NCBI RefSeq assembly: GCF_002099195.1
Contig: NZ_NBYX01000019.1
Location: 62,001 to 126,000 of the forward strand
Reading direction: 5' to 3'
Origin: Burkholderia puraquae
GTDB taxonomy: Bacteria > Pseudomonadota > Gammaproteobacteria > Burkholderiales > Burkholderiaceae
DNA length: 64,000 nt
The position numbers and the translations under genes were made by a program. This document shows positions 49,898 through 60,840 of this stretch, piece after piece. Every line of letters begins with the position of its first letter. The first letter of the stretch is position 1. The notes under the pieces are model-generated. The model had not been told where the DNA came from. It did not search any database and was given only the letters and a program-made list of their open reading frames with translations.

Positions 49898-50965
49898 TCA
49901 GGCCAGCAGCTCGCGCAATGCCGCGACGAGCGCATCGCATTCGGCATCGGTGCCGACCGTGATGCGCAGGTGCTGGTCGATCCGCGGCAGCCGGAAGTGC
50001 CGCACGAAAATCTCCCGTTCCTTCAGTTTCGCTGCGATTTCACCCGCGTCGTGCGCGGGATGGCGCGCGAATACGAAATTCGCGGCCGACGGCACGATGT
50101 CGAAGCCGAGCGCGTCGAGCGCGTGCGTGAGCCGCGTCCGACTGTCGATCACGCGCCGGCAGGTGGCGTTGAAATAATCGGTATCTTCGTACGCGGCCTG
50201 CGCGGCGGCTTGCGCGAGCCGGTCGAGCGGGTACGAGTTGAAACTGTCCTTCACGCGGTTCAGCGCGTCGATCAGCGCTGCGTCGCCGAATGCGAAACCG
50301 ACGCGCATGCCCGCAAGCGAGCGCGCCTTCGATGTCGTATGCACGACGAGCAGGTTCGGGTAGCGGTCGATCAGCGTAATCGCGGACTGCGCGCCGAAAT
50401 CGACATACGCCTCGTCGATCACGACGACCGATGACGGATTCGCGGCCGCGATCCGTTCGATGTCCGCGAGCGGCAGCGCGCGCCCGGTCGGCGCATTCGG
50501 GTTCGGAAACAGCACGCCGCCGGCATCGTCGAGATAGTCGTCGACGCGGATCGAGAAGTCGTCCGCGAGCGGCACGATCGTCGTCTCGACGCCGTACAGG
50601 CGTGCATAGGTCGGATAGAAGCTGTACGTGATGTCGGGGAAGCGCAGCGGCCGGTCGTGCTTGAGCAGCGCCTGGAACGCATGCGCAAGCACCTCGTCGG
50701 AGCCGTTGCCGACGAACACCTGCTCGGGCTGGATGCGGTGATGCGCCGCGACCGTCTCGCGCAGCGCGCGTGCAACCGGGTCGGGATAGCGGCGCAGCGT
50801 GTCGCCGGTCTCGCCGAGTTCGCGCGCGATCGCCGCGACGACGCGCGGCGACGGCGGATAGGGATTCTCGTTGGTGTTCAGCTTGACGGGGTGTGCGAGC
50901 GCGGGCTGCTCGCCCGGCACGTAAGGCACGAGTTGCTGAACGACGTCGCTCCAGTAACGGCTCAC
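49898..50965 (-). CDS. hisC: histidinol-phosphate aminotransferase
   Basis: 355-aa PLP enzyme of fold type I, for histidine synthesis (imidazole acetol phosphate to histidinol phosphate). [13 protein letters not shown] at the N-terminus, [33 protein letters not shown] and the PLP lysine in [18 protein letters not shown] are visible. It is not in a his operon here, so it may be one of two copies in the genome, possibly with aromatic aminotransferase activity (inference). It is divergent from nothing close; pth lies upstream on the same strand after 114 nt. Confidence 0.94.
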   Translation of the reverse strand: MSRYWSDVVQQLVPYVPGEQPALAHPVKLNTNENPYPPSPRVVAAIARELGETGDTLRRYPDPVARALRETVAAHHRIQPEQVFVGNGSDEVLAHAFQALLKHDRPLRFPDITYSFYPTYARLYGVETTIVPLADDFSIRVDDYLDDAGGVLFPNPNAPTGRALPLADIERIAAANPSSVVVIDEAYVDFGAQSAITLIDRYPNLLVVHTTSKARSLAGMRVGFAFGDAALIDALNRVKDSFNSYPLDRLAQAAAQAAYEDTDYFNATCRRVIDSRTRLTHALDALGFDIVPSAANFVFARHPAHDAGEIAAKLKEREIFVRHFRLPRIDQHLRITVGTDAECDALVAALRELLA

Positions 50966-51079
50966 CGCTGGCTCCTGTCGGGCAAAGCGACCAGATTACC
51001 GCATGTGTGCGTACGGTGGGGCGGGCAGCGCCGCCCGGCGACACCGGACGGCTCGATGCACCGCCGCGGTGCGATGCGG

Positions 51080-51679
51080 TCAGTTGCGATGCAGCTGCAT
51101 CGTCGCGCGGTCGAGCTCGCCCTTGACGACCATCGGCATCACGGCGAGCGCGCGTTCGATCGACGCGTCGATCACGTCCTGTTCCTCGCGGCGCGGTGGC
51201 TTCAGCACGAAGTTCGCGACGTCGGGCTTCGCGCCGGCGCGCGCGCTTTCCGGAATCAGGTCGCGCGGATGGCCGATGCCGATCCGCAGCCGCCAGTATT
51301 GCTGCGACGACAGGTGCGCGGAGATGTCCTTCAGGCCGTTATGGCCGCCGCTGCCGCCGCCGAGCTTCAGCTTCACCGTGCCGGGCGGCAGGTCGAGCTC
51401 GTCGTGCGCGACGAGGATCTGGTCGGGCAGGATCTTGAAGAATTGCGCGAGCGCGACGACCGACTGGCCGGAGCGGTTCATGTAGGTCTGCGGCTCGAGC
51501 AGGTGGACTTCCTCGCCGTGCAGGCGCGCTTTCGCGTAGAAGCCGTGGAAGCGGCGTTCGTCGCGCAGCGTCGTGCCTGCTTCGCGGGCGAGCTGGTCGA
51601 CCAGCCAGAAGCCGGCGTTGTGGCGCGTTGCGGTGTATTCCGCCCCGGGATTGCCGAGGCCGACGATCAGTTTGATCAT
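51080..51679 (-). CDS. pth: peptidyl-tRNA hydrolase
   Basis: 199-aa enzyme that recycles peptidyl-tRNA released from ribosomes. [22 protein letters not shown] carries the catalytic His, and [19 protein letters not shown], then GGHNGLKDI, complete the active site. It lies downstream of rplY (120 nt, with a terminator between), the usual rplY-pth order. Confidence 0.97.
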   Translation of the reverse strand: MIKLIVGLGNPGAEYTATRHNAGFWLVDQLAREAGTTLRDERRFHGFYAKARLHGEEVHLLEPQTYMNRSGQSVVALAQFFKILPDQILVAHDELDLPPGTVKLKLGGGSGGHNGLKDISAHLSSQQYWRLRIGIGHPRDLIPESARAGAKPDVANFVLKPPRREEQDVIDASIERALAVMPMVVKGELDRATMQLHRN

Positions 51680-51713
51680 GACGTTTCGAAGGCGGCAACG
51701 GCCGCCTGGGCGC

Positions 51714-51751
51714 AGAAAAAGAAAAACCCGCCGGGCAAGCCGCGGCGGGTT
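51714..51751 (-). terminator. terminator between rplY and pth
   Basis: On the minus strand AACCCGCCG-loop-CGGCGGGTT followed by TTTCTTTTTC. It may only attenuate, since pth lies directly beyond. Confidence 0.8.
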
Positions 51752-51799
51752 GCGTCGACCGTTTCGTGAAACGGATCGATGGGGCGCGTAGGCAGCCGC

Positions 51800-52405
51800 T
51801 TAGGCAGCCGGCGTTTCGCCTTCTGCTGCGTCCGACACGGCACCAGCCGGGACCGTCGCCGATGCGACAACCGGGTTTTCCGCGTCGATGTGTGCGACCA
51901 GCGCGACACCCTTCGGCAGCGTGATGTCCTTCGCGTGCAGCGATTGACCGGCTTCGATCTTCGACAGGTCGACTTCGAGGAACTCCGGCAGGTCGGCCGG
52001 CAGGCACTCGATTTCGATTTCCGTCGCGACGTGCGAAACGATCGCGCTCGACAGCTTCACGGCCGGGCTGATTTCAGCGTTCAGGAAGTGCAGCGGTGCC
52101 TTCGTGTGCAGCTTCTTCTTCGCGTCAACGCGCTGGAAGTCCACGTGCAGCACCAGTTGCTTGAACGGGTGGTATTGCACGTCGCGCAGCAGAACCTGTT
52201 GCGACTGGCCAGCCACTTCGAGGTCGAGGATCGACGAGTGGAAAGCTTCCTTCTTCAGGGCGTGCCACAGGGCGTTGTGATCGAGTTCGATCTTTTGCGG
52301 GGCTGCTTCGCCACCGTAAACGATACCCGTGGTCTTACCAGCGTTGCGCAGGCGGCGGCTCGCACCCGTACCTTGCTCTTGGCGCTCGAAAGCGACGACT
52401 TTCAT
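51800..52405 (-). CDS. rplY: 50S ribosomal protein L25 (Ctc form)
   Basis: 201-aa ribosomal protein: an N-terminal L25 5S rRNA-binding domain (about residues 1-95; [20 protein letters not shown]) plus the C-terminal extension typical of the general stress protein Ctc (about residues 100-190). GGAG lies seven bases before ATG 52405. It is preceded by prs, with a terminator in the 161-nt gap, giving the common prs-rplY-pth order. Confidence 0.97.
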   Translation of the reverse strand: MKVVAFERQEQGTGASRRLRNAGKTTGIVYGGEAAPQKIELDHNALWHALKKEAFHSSILDLEVAGQSQQVLLRDVQYHPFKQLVLHVDFQRVDAKKKLHTKAPLHFLNAEISPAVKLSSAIVSHVATEIEIECLPADLPEFLEVDLSKIEAGQSLHAKDITLPKGVALVAHIDAENPVVASATVPAGAVSDAAEGETPAA

Positions 52406-52508
52406 GTGATTCTCCAATGGCTGCCCGCGACCAGGCAGTAAAACGGGGCCGTCAAACGGCGGCCCCCGATGAAACGGACGGGGTTTCGTCTATCCCGTCC
52501 GATTGTGC

Positions 52509-52536
52509 AAAAAGCGAAGCGTTGCCGCTTCGCTTT
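52509..52536 (-). terminator. terminator after prs
   Basis: AAAGCGAAGCG-GCAA-CGCTTCGCTTT on the minus strand followed by TT, beginning 31 nt after the prs stop. Confidence 0.85.
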
Positions 52537-52566
52537 CTGCGCATGCTTTGTTCAGTCGATTCGCGA

Positions 52567-53523
52567 TCAGGATTCCGCGAACAGCGACATCACCGAATCA
52601 CCGCGGCGGATCCGCGAGAACGTCTCGGCCAGCAGGCTCGCACTCGTCAGCGCGCGGATCTTCGAGCAGCCCAGCGATTCGGCGGACAGCGGGATCGTGT
52701 CGGTGACAACCAGCTCGTCGAGCGCCGACGCAGCGATGCGATCACCTGCGCCACCCGACAGCACCGGGTGCGTCGCGTAGGCGAATACCTGCTTCGCGCC
52801 GCGCTCCTTCAGCACTTGCGCGGCCTTGCAGAGCGTGCCTGCCGTATCGACCATGTCATCCATGATCACGCAGGTGCGGCCTTCGACTTCACCGATGATG
52901 TTCATCACTTCGGAGACGTTCGCCTTCGGGCGACGCTTGTCGATGATCGCGAGATCGCAGTTGAGCTGCTTCGCGAGTGCCCGGGCACGCACCACGCCGC
53001 CGACGTCCGGCGACACGACGAGCAGATCCGGGTAGTTCTGCTTGCGCAGGTCACCCAGCAGGATCGGCGTTGCGTAGATGTTGTCGACCGGGATGTCGAA
53101 GAAGCCCTGAATCTGGTCGGCGTGCAGATCCATCGTGATGATCCGCTCGACGCCGGCGATTTCCAGCATGTTCGCGACGACCTTCGCCGAGATCGCGACG
53201 CGCGCCGAACGCGGGCGGCGATCCTGACGGGCATAACCGAAGTAGGGGATGGCTGCAGTGATCCGGCCGGCGGATGCGCGCTTGAGCGCATCGACCATGA
53301 TCATCAGTTCCATCAGGTTGTCGTTCGCCGGTGCGCACGTGGATTGCAGGACGAAGACGTCCTTGCCACGCACGTTTTCCTGGATCTCGACCTGGATCTC
53401 GCCGTCGGAGAAACGGCTGACCATTGCTTTGCCGAGGGGAATTCCAAGGATATTGACGACTTCCTGGGCGAGCGCGGGATTCGCGTTGCCAGTAAAAACC
53501 ATCAGGCCGTCATGGCTGCTCAT
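52567..53523 (-). CDS. prs: ribose-phosphate pyrophosphokinase
   Basis: 318-aa PRPP synthetase, normal length. Motifs: [41 protein letters not shown], the metal-binding [11 protein letters not shown] and the PRPP loop [18 protein letters not shown]. It feeds nucleotide, histidine and tryptophan synthesis. It lies between tRNA-Gln (45 nt downstream of it) and rplY. Confidence 0.98.
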   Translation of the reverse strand: MSSHDGLMVFTGNANPALAQEVVNILGIPLGKAMVSRFSDGEIQVEIQENVRGKDVFVLQSTCAPANDNLMELMIMVDALKRASAGRITAAIPYFGYARQDRRPRSARVAISAKVVANMLEIAGVERIITMDLHADQIQGFFDIPVDNIYATPILLGDLRKQNYPDLLVVSPDVGGVVRARALAKQLNCDLAIIDKRRPKANVSEVMNIIGEVEGRTCVIMDDMVDTAGTLCKAAQVLKERGAKQVFAYATHPVLSGGAGDRIAASALDELVVTDTIPLSAESLGCSKIRALTSASLLAETFSRIRRGDSVMSLFAES

Positions 53524-53568
53524 CGTGCACCTGCTTCGGGCTTAGGCGGGAAATGCGGGAAAATTTTT

Positions 53569-53645
53569 GGCAGGGGAGGAAGGACTCGAACCCTCGCATG
53601 CCGGAATCAAAATCCGGTGCCTTGACCAACTTGGCGACTCCCCTA
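53569..53645 (-). tRNA. tRNA-Gln (anticodon UUG)
   Basis: A 77-nt cloverleaf including an encoded CCA end. Acceptor AGGGGAG / CTCCCCT, D-stem GCC/GGC, anticodon stem CCGGA/TCCGG with loop TTTTGAT, and T-stem GAGGG / CCTTC around TTCGAGT. It lies between ispE and prs on the same strand and is probably cut from their transcript. The first pair is A-U rather than the U-A usual in tRNA-Gln. Confidence 0.95.
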
Positions 53646-53699
53646 CACTTAACTGATAACTTCACCGGACTCGTGTAGGCCATCCGGCAAAGTAAAACT

Positions 53700-54581
53700 T
53701 CATGACGCGAAAGCGAAGAGCGGATGCTCGTTCAGGCTCTCGGCAACTGCACCGTTCCAACTGGTGGGCAGCTTGGCTTGCGCCGCTTCTGCCTCGTGCT
53801 TGCTGCGAAACGCTGCAAACACGCTTGCTCCGGAGCCGGTCATCCTCGCGGGGGTCACATCATACAACCATTTGACCACCTGCGCAACTTCCGCGTACTT
53901 ACTTGTCACAACTTGCTGCATATCGTTCCGACCGAAACTATCTGGCCATCCCGCATCGCTGCTTTGCTGTGCAAGAAAGTCCGTAATTGTGACGCGCTTC
54001 GAATCTCTTGTCAACAACTCATCTGAAAATATTTCAGCGGTTGGGACATGAACGCGGGGCGTTACAACCAAGAACCAGCGAGTCGGCAATTGTACCTCAG
54101 CTAATTCTTCTCCGATACCCTCTGCGAACGCATTTTTCCCAAAAATAAAAAACGGCACGTCTGCGCCGAGTTTCACTGCGAGCGACTGGAGCTCGGCGCG
54201 CGGCAGGTCGAGTTGCCACAGGCGATTCAGCGCGAGCAGCGTCGTCGCTGCGTCGGAACTGCCGCCGCCGAGGCCGGCCCCCATCGGCAGGCACTTGTCG
54301 ATCTCGATGTCGACACCGTGTGCGGTGCCCGTATGCGTTTTCAGCAGGTTGGCCGCGCGCACGACGAGGTCGCTTTCCTCGGGCACGCCGGGAATGTCGG
54401 TGACGCGCGCGACGCGACCGTCGTCGCGCAGCGTGAAGTGCAGCGTGTCGCCCCAGTTCAGCAGCTGGAACACGCTCTGCAGATCGTGATAGCCGTTCGG
54501 ACGGCGGCCGGTGATGTGCAGGAACAGGTTGAGTTTCGCGGGCGCAAGGCAGTTGCGCAGCGAGCGGGTCGAATCGGTCAT
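53700..54581 (-). CDS. ispE: 4-diphosphocytidyl-2-C-methyl-D-erythritol kinase
   Basis: 293-aa GHMP kinase of the MEP isoprenoid pathway. [25 protein letters not shown] at the start, [21 protein letters not shown] (ATP loop) and [12 protein letters not shown] near the end are intact. ATG 54581 was preferred over the longer frame to 54701. It lies 25 nt after lolB. The 3' third is less GC-rich than its neighbours. Confidence 0.96.
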   Translation of the reverse strand: MTDSTRSLRNCLAPAKLNLFLHITGRRPNGYHDLQSVFQLLNWGDTLHFTLRDDGRVARVTDIPGVPEESDLVVRAANLLKTHTGTAHGVDIEIDKCLPMGAGLGGGSSDAATTLLALNRLWQLDLPRAELQSLAVKLGADVPFFIFGKNAFAEGIGEELAEVQLPTRWFLVVTPRVHVPTAEIFSDELLTRDSKRVTITDFLAQQSSDAGWPDSFGRNDMQQVVTSKYAEVAQVVKWLYDVTPARMTGSGASVFAAFRSKHEAEAAQAKLPTSWNGAVAESLNEHPLFAFAS

Positions 54582-54606
54582 GCGTATGTCTGGGCTAGGC
54601 GGGTGC

Positions 54607-55221
54607 TCACTGATCGAGCACGAGCTTGATGTCGAGCGGCGGTGTCGCGCGCACGAGGTTGACGCGTTTGACGCCCGTGGCCGGGGCATCCGCGTAGGCA
54701 AGGTAGTCGATCGTCCAGCCGTCCTGGCGGATCTGCTTGACGCGCGTGCCGTCGGCCGGATCGCGCACCGTCTCCGCGGGCGTCGCGGGCGCGGCTGTCG
54801 GCAGCAGCCAGTAGCGCAGGCCGGCGAGCGGCAGTTCGAAGCCGAGCGTTTTCTGCATCAGGTCGCCGACATCCGGTGCATATTGCGCCGGACGATTCGG
54901 CAATTCGAGCGACGCCGCCTGCGGCGTCGATTTCACGACCGCGAGCGTCTGGCCGAGCGGGCTGCGCAATTCAAGCGACACGTCGTCGCCGTGCTCCTGC
55001 CAGTCGAAGTTGCCGTACACATTCTGCTGCTTGCCGAGACGGTCGTCGTACTGCACCGCGAAGCGGCCATGGTAAGCGTGCGTTGCGGCGGTCTGCAGCA
55101 CCGCGCCGGCCGGCGCGCTTGCCGACGGCGGCGTGCTCGCGCAGCCGGCGAGCGCAAGCGCCGCGCCGGCTGCGGCCAGCGTGCGCTGCGCACGGGAGGA
55201 CAGGGAAAACGTCGGGAACAT
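54607..55221 (-). CDS. lolB: outer membrane lipoprotein receptor LolB
   Basis: 204-aa outer membrane lipoprotein that receives lipoproteins from LolA. A lipoprotein signal with lipobox LAGC (cysteine near residue 25) and the LolB segments [30 protein letters not shown], split by a variable loop, are visible. It begins 5 nt after the TPR gene and precedes ispE, a fixed betaproteobacterial order. Confidence 0.93.
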   Translation of the reverse strand: MFPTFSLSSRAQRTLAAAGAALALAGCASTPPSASAPAGAVLQTAATHAYHGRFAVQYDDRLGKQQNVYGNFDWQEHGDDVSLELRSPLGQTLAVVKSTPQAASLELPNRPAQYAPDVGDLMQKTLGFELPLAGLRYWLLPTAAPATPAETVRDPADGTRVKQIRQDGWTIDYLAYADAPATGVKRVNLVRATPPLDIKLVLDQ

Positions 55222-55226
55222 CTGTA

Positions 55227-57050
55227 TCAGAGACCGTTGATCTGGAGGCGTTTCAGCGTCTGCACGAGCGTGTCGTTGTCCGGCTCGAGCTTCTGCGCGG
55301 CACGCCACGCGGAACGCGCGTCATCCTGCGCGCCGCTCTTCCACAGCACTTCGCCGAGATGCGCGCCGATTTCGGCGTTCGGCTGCAGTTCGTACGCGCG
55401 CCGCAGCACCTTTGTCGCGCCGGCCGTATCGCCCATCCGGTATTTCACCCAGCCGAGGCTGTCCATGATGTAGGCGTCGTTCGGCGCGAGCGTCATGGCC
55501 TTGTCGATCAGCTTGCTGGCTTCAGGCAGCCGCTGGTTGCGGTCGGCAAGCGAATAACCGAGCGCGTTGTACGCCTGCGGATTGTCGGGCTGCGTGCGGA
55601 TCAGCTCGCGCAGCTGCTTTTCCATCGTCGTGTAGTGGCCGGTTTTTTCGGCCGCCATCGCGTAGTCGTAGCGCAGGTCGGGATCGTCGGGGAAGTCCTG
55701 GACCGCCTGCCCGAGCCGTGCCTCGGCTTCCGGATAGCGCTTCGCGGTGAACAGGATCGACGCGTCGGTGCGTGCGACCACGGCCGCATCGCGCGGATCC
55801 GTGATCGGCAGGTCGTCGAGCACCTTGCGCGCCTCGTCGGTCTTGCCCTGTTTCTGCAGCAGTTGTGCGCGCGTGATCTGTGCGGGGAGGTAGTGCTGGC
55901 TCGTCTGGTCGACCTTGTCGAGCCATTGCGACGCCTGCGCGTCGTTGTTCTGGTCGATCGCGATCTGCGCGAGGTAGATGTAGCCCTGGCCGACGTCGAG
56001 GTTCGGCTGCTTGTCGCCGAGCTGTACGTACTGCTTCAGGTAGCCGGTCGCTTCGTCGAGCTTCTTCTGCTGGATCTTGATCAGCGCGAGCGCCATCAGC
56101 GGCGTCGGATCCTTCGAGTCGAGCTTGCGCATCGTCTCGAACTGCTTTTGCGCGTCGCCGAGGCGATCGTCGGCGAGATAGAGCTGCGACAGCGCGAGCC
56201 GCGCATCGCGCGACTTCGGATTCTGCTGAACATATTTCTCGAACGACGCGATGCCCGCCGCGCGTTCCGCCGGCCCCATCTGCGACAGCATCAGGGCCGC
56301 CGGCAGGTAATCGGGGCGGATCTGCAGCGCCTGCTTCAGCGATTGCGCGGCGCCGTCCTTGTCGTCGACCGCAAGCTGCTGGCGCGCGATCGCGAGCTGG
56401 GCTTCGGGCCGGTTCAGGTCGTTCTTCAGCATGTCCTTCAGCACCGCGAGGCCGCCGACGCGGTCGGAGCCGCGCACGAGTAGCGCCTGCAGCGCGAGGA
56501 TTGCCGGGCCGCGCGTCTCGCCGGTCGCCCGGGCCAGTTCGCGTGCGAGCATCGGCTGCGCGTCGGCCGGCTTGCCGGCGAGCACCAGCAGCGCGGCGTC
56601 GACCTGCGACGCGCGGTTTGAATCCGGGGCGTACTGGCGCCACAGGTTCGCGGCGGACAGCGCGTCGGCCGGGCTCTGCGCGCCAAGCGCGATCTCGGTC
56701 GCACGCTGCGCCATGCGCGGATCGCGCGTATCGCGGGCGAGCGCGAGATAGGTCTGGTAGGCCGGCGCGGGCTGATTACGCTGGAGCGCGACCTCGGCGG
56801 CGAGCACCTGGTAGACGATCTGGCTCGTCAGCGGCACGCCGGGAAGATTCTTCTGCTCGTCCGGCATCACATGCTCGAACGTACCCTGCGGCTCCGCGTC
56901 GTCCGATGCCGGATCCTGCGCGTGCGCCGGGAGGGCGGTGAGGGTCCAGGCGGCAAACAGCGCGACGCCGAGTGCACGGCGGACCGGGAAGGCGCGCACG
57001 CCGCGCACGGCGGCGGGGCGCTTCTGAAGCAGCTTCGAGGGCAGGGTCAT
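55227..57050 (-). CDS. tetratricopeptide repeat protein
   Basis: 607-aa exported protein with a signal peptide (cleaved near AHAQ, residue 45) and many TPR units over most of the length, for example RDARLALSQLYLADDRLGDAQKQF and NPQAYNALGYSLADRN, then NDAYIMDSLGWVKYRMGD. It is probably a periplasmic or outer-membrane scaffold; no enzyme domain is seen. Next to lolB, a role in envelope biogenesis is plausible but unproven. It is divergent from mutM; the 86-nt gap contains a possible -10 TACAAT on the plus strand. Confidence 0.88.
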   Translation of the reverse strand: MTLPSKLLQKRPAAVRGVRAFPVRRALGVALFAAWTLTALPAHAQDPASDDAEPQGTFEHVMPDEQKNLPGVPLTSQIVYQVLAAEVALQRNQPAPAYQTYLALARDTRDPRMAQRATEIALGAQSPADALSAANLWRQYAPDSNRASQVDAALLVLAGKPADAQPMLARELARATGETRGPAILALQALLVRGSDRVGGLAVLKDMLKNDLNRPEAQLAIARQQLAVDDKDGAAQSLKQALQIRPDYLPAALMLSQMGPAERAAGIASFEKYVQQNPKSRDARLALSQLYLADDRLGDAQKQFETMRKLDSKDPTPLMALALIKIQQKKLDEATGYLKQYVQLGDKQPNLDVGQGYIYLAQIAIDQNNDAQASQWLDKVDQTSQHYLPAQITRAQLLQKQGKTDEARKVLDDLPITDPRDAAVVARTDASILFTAKRYPEAEARLGQAVQDFPDDPDLRYDYAMAAEKTGHYTTMEKQLRELIRTQPDNPQAYNALGYSLADRNQRLPEASKLIDKAMTLAPNDAYIMDSLGWVKYRMGDTAGATKVLRRAYELQPNAEIGAHLGEVLWKSGAQDDARSAWRAAQKLEPDNDTLVQTLKRLQINGL

Positions 57051-57136
57051 GGAAATCCGTTCGATGTTTCAACCGATTGTAACGCGCTCGCTACAATACA
57101 CGCACGATCGTGAATCCAGTCTGAGACCCGCAAAGC

Positions 57137-57964
57137 ATGCCAGAGTTGCCAGAAGTCGAAGTCACGCGCCGGGGCATCGAGCCCTTTGTCGCGGGCCGCC
57201 GCGTCGAGCGTGTCGACGTCCGTACCGCGATGTTGCGCTGGCCCGTGCCGGCGGGGCTTGCCGAGCAGTTGCGCGCGCGCGAGGTGCTCGCCGTCGAGCG
57301 TCGCGGCAAGTACCTGCTGTTCGAGGTCGATGCGGGCTGGTTCATCGTCCACCTCGGCATGACGGGCACGCTGCGCGTGCTGCCCGCGGCTGGCGTGCCG
57401 GTTGCCGCGAAGCATGACCACATCGACTGGATCTTCGACGAGTTCGTGCTGCGCTTTCGCGATCCGCGCCGCTTCGGCGCCGTGCTGTGGCACCCGCGCG
57501 AGGCGGGCGACGTGCACGCGCATCCGCTCCTCGCGAGCCTCGGCGTCGAGCCGTTCTCGCCGGCGTTCACCGGTGCGCTGCTGCACGCACGCACGCGCGG
57601 CCGCACGGTGTCGGTCAAGCAGGCGCTGCTTGCGGGCGACATGGTCGTCGGCGTCGGCAACATCTATGCGTCGGAGAGCCTGTTTCGCGCCGGCATCCGG
57701 CCGACGACGGCCGCCGGCAAGGTCTCGCTGCCGCGCTACGAGCGGTTGGCCGACGCGGTGCGCGCGACGCTCGCCGACGCGATCGAGCGCGGCGGCAGCA
57801 CATTGCGCGATTTTGTCGGCAGCAATGGCGAAAGCGGCTATTTCCAGCTCGACTGCTTCGTCTACGATCGTGCGGGCCAGCCATGCCGCGTATGCGGCAC
57901 GCCGATCCGCCAGATCGTACAGGGCCAGCGGTCTACCTATTTCTGCCCGACCTGCCAGCGTTGA
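57137..57964 (+). CDS. mutM: formamidopyrimidine-DNA glycosylase
   Basis: 275-aa base-excision enzyme removing 8-oxoguanine. The catalytic N-terminus [16 protein letters not shown] (Pro2, Glu3), the central [15 protein letters not shown] region and the C-terminal zinc finger [20 protein letters not shown], ending CPTC, are complete. It is followed after 24 nt by mutY, so the two 8-oxoguanine defence enzymes are encoded together. Confidence 0.98.
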   Translation: MPELPEVEVTRRGIEPFVAGRRVERVDVRTAMLRWPVPAGLAEQLRAREVLAVERRGKYLLFEVDAGWFIVHLGMTGTLRVLPAAGVPVAAKHDHIDWIFDEFVLRFRDPRRFGAVLWHPREAGDVHAHPLLASLGVEPFSPAFTGALLHARTRGRTVSVKQALLAGDMVVGVGNIYASESLFRAGIRPTTAAGKVSLPRYERLADAVRATLADAIERGGSTLRDFVGSNGESGYFQLDCFVYDRAGQPCRVCGTPIRQIVQGQRSTYFCPTCQR

Positions 57965-57988
57965 AACCATTTTCCACGATTAGATAAC

Positions 57989-59095
57989 TTGAAGCCGCCC
58001 CGCATCGCCCCCGCTCCGTTCCCCGTCACGCCGCTGCACCGCACGTTCGCCACGCGCCTGGTCGCGTGGCAGCGCGAGCATGGCCGCCACGACCTGCCGT
58101 GGCAGAACACCCGCGATCCGTACCGGATCTGGCTGTCGGAAATCATGCTGCAGCAGACGCAGGTATCGACCGTCATCCCGTATTACACGCGCTTTCTCGA
58201 ACGCTACCCCGACGTCGCCGCGCTCGCGGCCGCGCCGACCGACGACGTGATGGCACTGTGGGCGGGGCTCGGTTACTACTCGCGCGCGCGCAACCTGCAC
58301 CGCTGCGCGCAGGTCGTCGTCGCCGAGCATGGCGGCGCGTTTCCGGCGACGCCCGACGCGCTGGCCGAACTGCCGGGCATCGGCCGTTCGACGGCCGCGG
58401 CGATCGCGTCCTTCGCGTACGGCGCGCGCGCGACGATCCTCGACGGCAATGTGAAGCGCGTGCTTGCCCGGGTGTTCGGCGTGGAAGGCTTTCCGGGCGA
58501 GAAGCGCGTCGAGAACGACATGTGGGCGCTTGCGGAATCGCTATTGCCCGACGCCGCGAACGCGGCCGACGTGAGCGCCTATACGCAGGGGCTGATGGAT
58601 CTCGGTGCGACGCTGTGCGTGCGCGGCAAGCCCGATTGCGCACGCTGCCCGTTTGCGGGCGACTGCGTCGCGCAGTCGACGGGCCGCCAGCGCGAACTGC
58701 CGGCCGCGCGGCCGAAGAAGGCCGTGCCGACGCGCAGGACCTGGATGCTCGTGCTGCGCGACGGCGACGCCGTGCTGCTCGAGCGGCGGCCGCCAACCGG
58801 CATCTGGGGCGGGCTGTGGAGCCTGCCGCAAGCGGACGGCGATGCGGCGCTTGCGGAACTCGCGCGCGGCTTCGGCGGCGGCGGCACGGTGCGGCTCGCG
58901 CCGCTCACGCACACGTTTACGCATTTCCGGCTCGAGATCGAGCCGCGGCTGAGCGACATGGCCGGCGGTGGCGGCCTGCCTTCGGGCGTGCGGGACGCAG
59001 ACACCGCCTGGGTGCCGCTGAGCCGGCTCGATGCGTACGGCGTGCCGGCACCCGTGCGCAAGCTGCTCGATGCGCTGAGCGGGCCGCTGCTGTAA
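57989..59095 (+). CDS. mutY: A/G-specific adenine glycosylase
   Basis: 368-aa MutY, which removes adenine mispaired with 8-oxoguanine. The glycosylase fold with LPGIGRSTAAAIASFAYG (helix-hairpin-helix), the 4Fe-4S cluster CVRGKPDCARCPFAGDC (Cx6Cx2Cx5C, about residues 210-226) and a C-terminal NUDIX-like domain that reads the 8-oxoguanine are present. Translation starts at a TTG. It is convergent with the LON-domain gene. Confidence 0.97.
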   Translation: MKPPRIAPAPFPVTPLHRTFATRLVAWQREHGRHDLPWQNTRDPYRIWLSEIMLQQTQVSTVIPYYTRFLERYPDVAALAAAPTDDVMALWAGLGYYSRARNLHRCAQVVVAEHGGAFPATPDALAELPGIGRSTAAAIASFAYGARATILDGNVKRVLARVFGVEGFPGEKRVENDMWALAESLLPDAANAADVSAYTQGLMDLGATLCVRGKPDCARCPFAGDCVAQSTGRQRELPAARPKKAVPTRRTWMLVLRDGDAVLLERRPPTGIWGGLWSLPQADGDAALAELARGFGGGGTVRLAPLTHTFTHFRLEIEPRLSDMAGGGGLPSGVRDADTAWVPLSRLDAYGVPAPVRKLLDALSGPLL

Positions 59096-59193
59096 CGAAG
59101 GGGTAGGGGGGGCGCGCTCAAGAAATCGCCGGGCCGTCCCAAGTTTTCCTGAGCCCCTCGGGGGCTGGCGCGAAGCGACAGGTCTGGGGCCCT

Positions 59194-59829
59194 TTATAAC
59201 CAGCCGTGCCGGTCGAGCACGTGGTGCACGGCGTCGATGCGCGCGCCGACGTCCGGAAACTCCATCAGCTTCTGCCGCGCGCGCAGGTCGAGCGGCAGCA
59301 GTTCCGCGAGGCGGTTCGACACCCAGCTCGGATCGTCGAGGCGGAACGGTTCGCCGAACGGCAGCTTGCCCGGTTCGGACTTCTTCAGCGCGGCGATGAT
59401 GCGCTCGAGCACTTCGGCGCACGAGCCGAACTGCGCGAGCGTCTGCTCGCCTTCGAGCGGGATGTCGTCGGGCAGCGGCTCCGCGATGCCGACCAGCAGC
59501 CCGTTGCCTTCGACGCGATACGACAGCAGCTCGAAACGCTGCGTGCCGACTGCCTGCAGGTACAGCATGCCGAATTCACCGGTATCGCATTCGGTGATGC
59601 GCGCCATGCAGCCGATGGTCTCGGGCACCGACACCGCGCCGTCCTGCGCGACTTCGGGCCCGCTCTTCAGCAGGCACACGCCGAACGGCGCGTCGTCGCG
59701 CAGGCACGCGCGGGCCATGTCGAGATAGCGCGCCTCGAACACCTTGAGCGGGAGCAGGCCTCCCGGAAACAGCACCGTGTGCAGCGGAAACAGCGGCAGG
59801 TCGATCAGGGTGGTCGATAGGGAGGACAT
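59194..59829 (-). CDS. LON peptidase N-terminal (substrate-binding) domain protein
   Basis: 211-aa protein comprising only the LON substrate-binding domain, without AAA+ ATPase or protease parts. LPLFPLHTVLFPGGLLPLKVFEARYLDMAR opens with the family pattern. GVCLLKSGPEVA and TECDTGEFGMLYLQ follow. The function of free-standing LON domains is not established. It starts 27 nt after rapZ on the same strand and ends the rpoN-rapZ block. Confidence 0.93.
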   Translation of the reverse strand: MSSLSTTLIDLPLFPLHTVLFPGGLLPLKVFEARYLDMARACLRDDAPFGVCLLKSGPEVAQDGAVSVPETIGCMARITECDTGEFGMLYLQAVGTQRFELLSYRVEGNGLLVGIAEPLPDDIPLEGEQTLAQFGSCAEVLERIIAALKKSEPGKLPFGEPFRLDDPSWVSNRLAELLPLDLRARQKLMEFPDVGARIDAVHHVLDRHGWL

Positions 59830-59856
59830 GGCGCGCGGGCGTTGGGGCGTGCTTCG

Positions 59857-60765
59857 CTAGGGTCGGTCGACCTCGGAGACGAGCCGCGACGACGCGTCGA
59901 CATCCACTGGCGCGTCACGATGCCGCACGATCACGTTCGCCTCGTGCGCAAGGCGCGCGGCGAGCGTTTCCGCGATGAACACCGAGCGATGCTGCCCGCC
60001 CGTGCAGCCGATGGCGACGGTCAGGTAGCTGCGGTTGTCATCGCGGAAGTGCGGCAGCCATTTCATCAGGAACGCATGGATGTCGTCGATCATCTGGTGG
60101 ACGATCGGCAGTGCGTCGAGAAAGGCGATGACCGGCTGGTCGAGCCCGGTGAGCGGGCGCAACTCGTGGTCGTAGTACGGATTCGGCAGCGCGCGTACGT
60201 CGAACATCAGGTCGGCGTCGAGCGGCACGCCGCGCTTGAAGCCGAACGATTCGAACATCACCATCAGGTCGTTGTTCTTCTGCTCGATGAAGCGCTTGAC
60301 CCATGTGCGCAGCGCGTTCGCGCGCAGCGTGCTCGTGTCGATCTGGTGGCCGAATTCGGCGAGCGGTGCGACGAGGTGGCGTTCGCGCTCGATCGCTTCC
60401 TCGAGCGACGACAGCAGGCCGATGTCCGCATCGTGCGACAGCGAGCCGGACAGCGGATGGCGGCGGCGCGTTTCGGAGAAGCGCTGGATCAGTGCCTGGG
60501 TGCTCGCATTGAGGAACAGCACGCGAACGTCGTGATCGCGCGACAGCTCGCGGATCAGGCCGGGCAGTTCGTCGAGCGACGCGCTCGAGCGCGCGTCGAT
60601 CGCGACCGCGAGCCGGTGCTGGCCCTCCCCGGCGAGGTAGTGGGCGAGTTCGGGGAGCACGTGCGGCGGCAGGTTGTCGACGCAGTAATAGCCTGCGTCT
60701 TCGAGCGCGTTCAGCGCGACGGACTTGCCTGAGCCGGAGATGCCGGTGATGAGGACGATGCGCAT
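59857..60765 (-). CDS. rapZ: RNase adapter protein RapZ (YvcJ family)
   Basis: 302-aa P-loop protein. Walker A GISGSGKS (residues 8-15) and [19 protein letters not shown] follow the family; the C-terminal domain contains [13 protein letters not shown], the predicted metabolite-binding part. In E. coli RapZ controls glmS mRNA through sRNA processing, relevant to cell-wall amino sugars. ATG 60765 gives the usual N-terminus MRIVLITG; 60795 is an alternative. It lies 75 nt from hprK. Confidence 0.95.
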   Translation of the reverse strand: MRIVLITGISGSGKSVALNALEDAGYYCVDNLPPHVLPELAHYLAGEGQHRLAVAIDARSSASLDELPGLIRELSRDHDVRVLFLNASTQALIQRFSETRRRHPLSGSLSHDADIGLLSSLEEAIERERHLVAPLAEFGHQIDTSTLRANALRTWVKRFIEQKNNDLMVMFESFGFKRGVPLDADLMFDVRALPNPYYDHELRPLTGLDQPVIAFLDALPIVHQMIDDIHAFLMKWLPHFRDDNRSYLTVAIGCTGGQHRSVFIAETLAARLAHEANVIVRHRDAPVDVDASSRLVSEVDRP

Positions 60766-60840
60766 GGGAAGCAGAGAATCCTGACGTTTCATCATAGCAC
60801 CGGCTCGACGCGTCGGCGTTGCGTGGCCGGCGCGTGCGGG

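Noticed and set aside
53569-53645. tRNA-Gln as an integration site for a genomic island
   Set aside because: Flanking genes (ispE, prs) are core and contiguous in the usual order; no integrase or duplicated tRNA end was seen.
57092-57097. mutM promoter with -10 TACAAT
   Set aside because: No acceptable -35 at 16-18 nt (nearest is TTTCAA at 19), so it was not listed as a feature.
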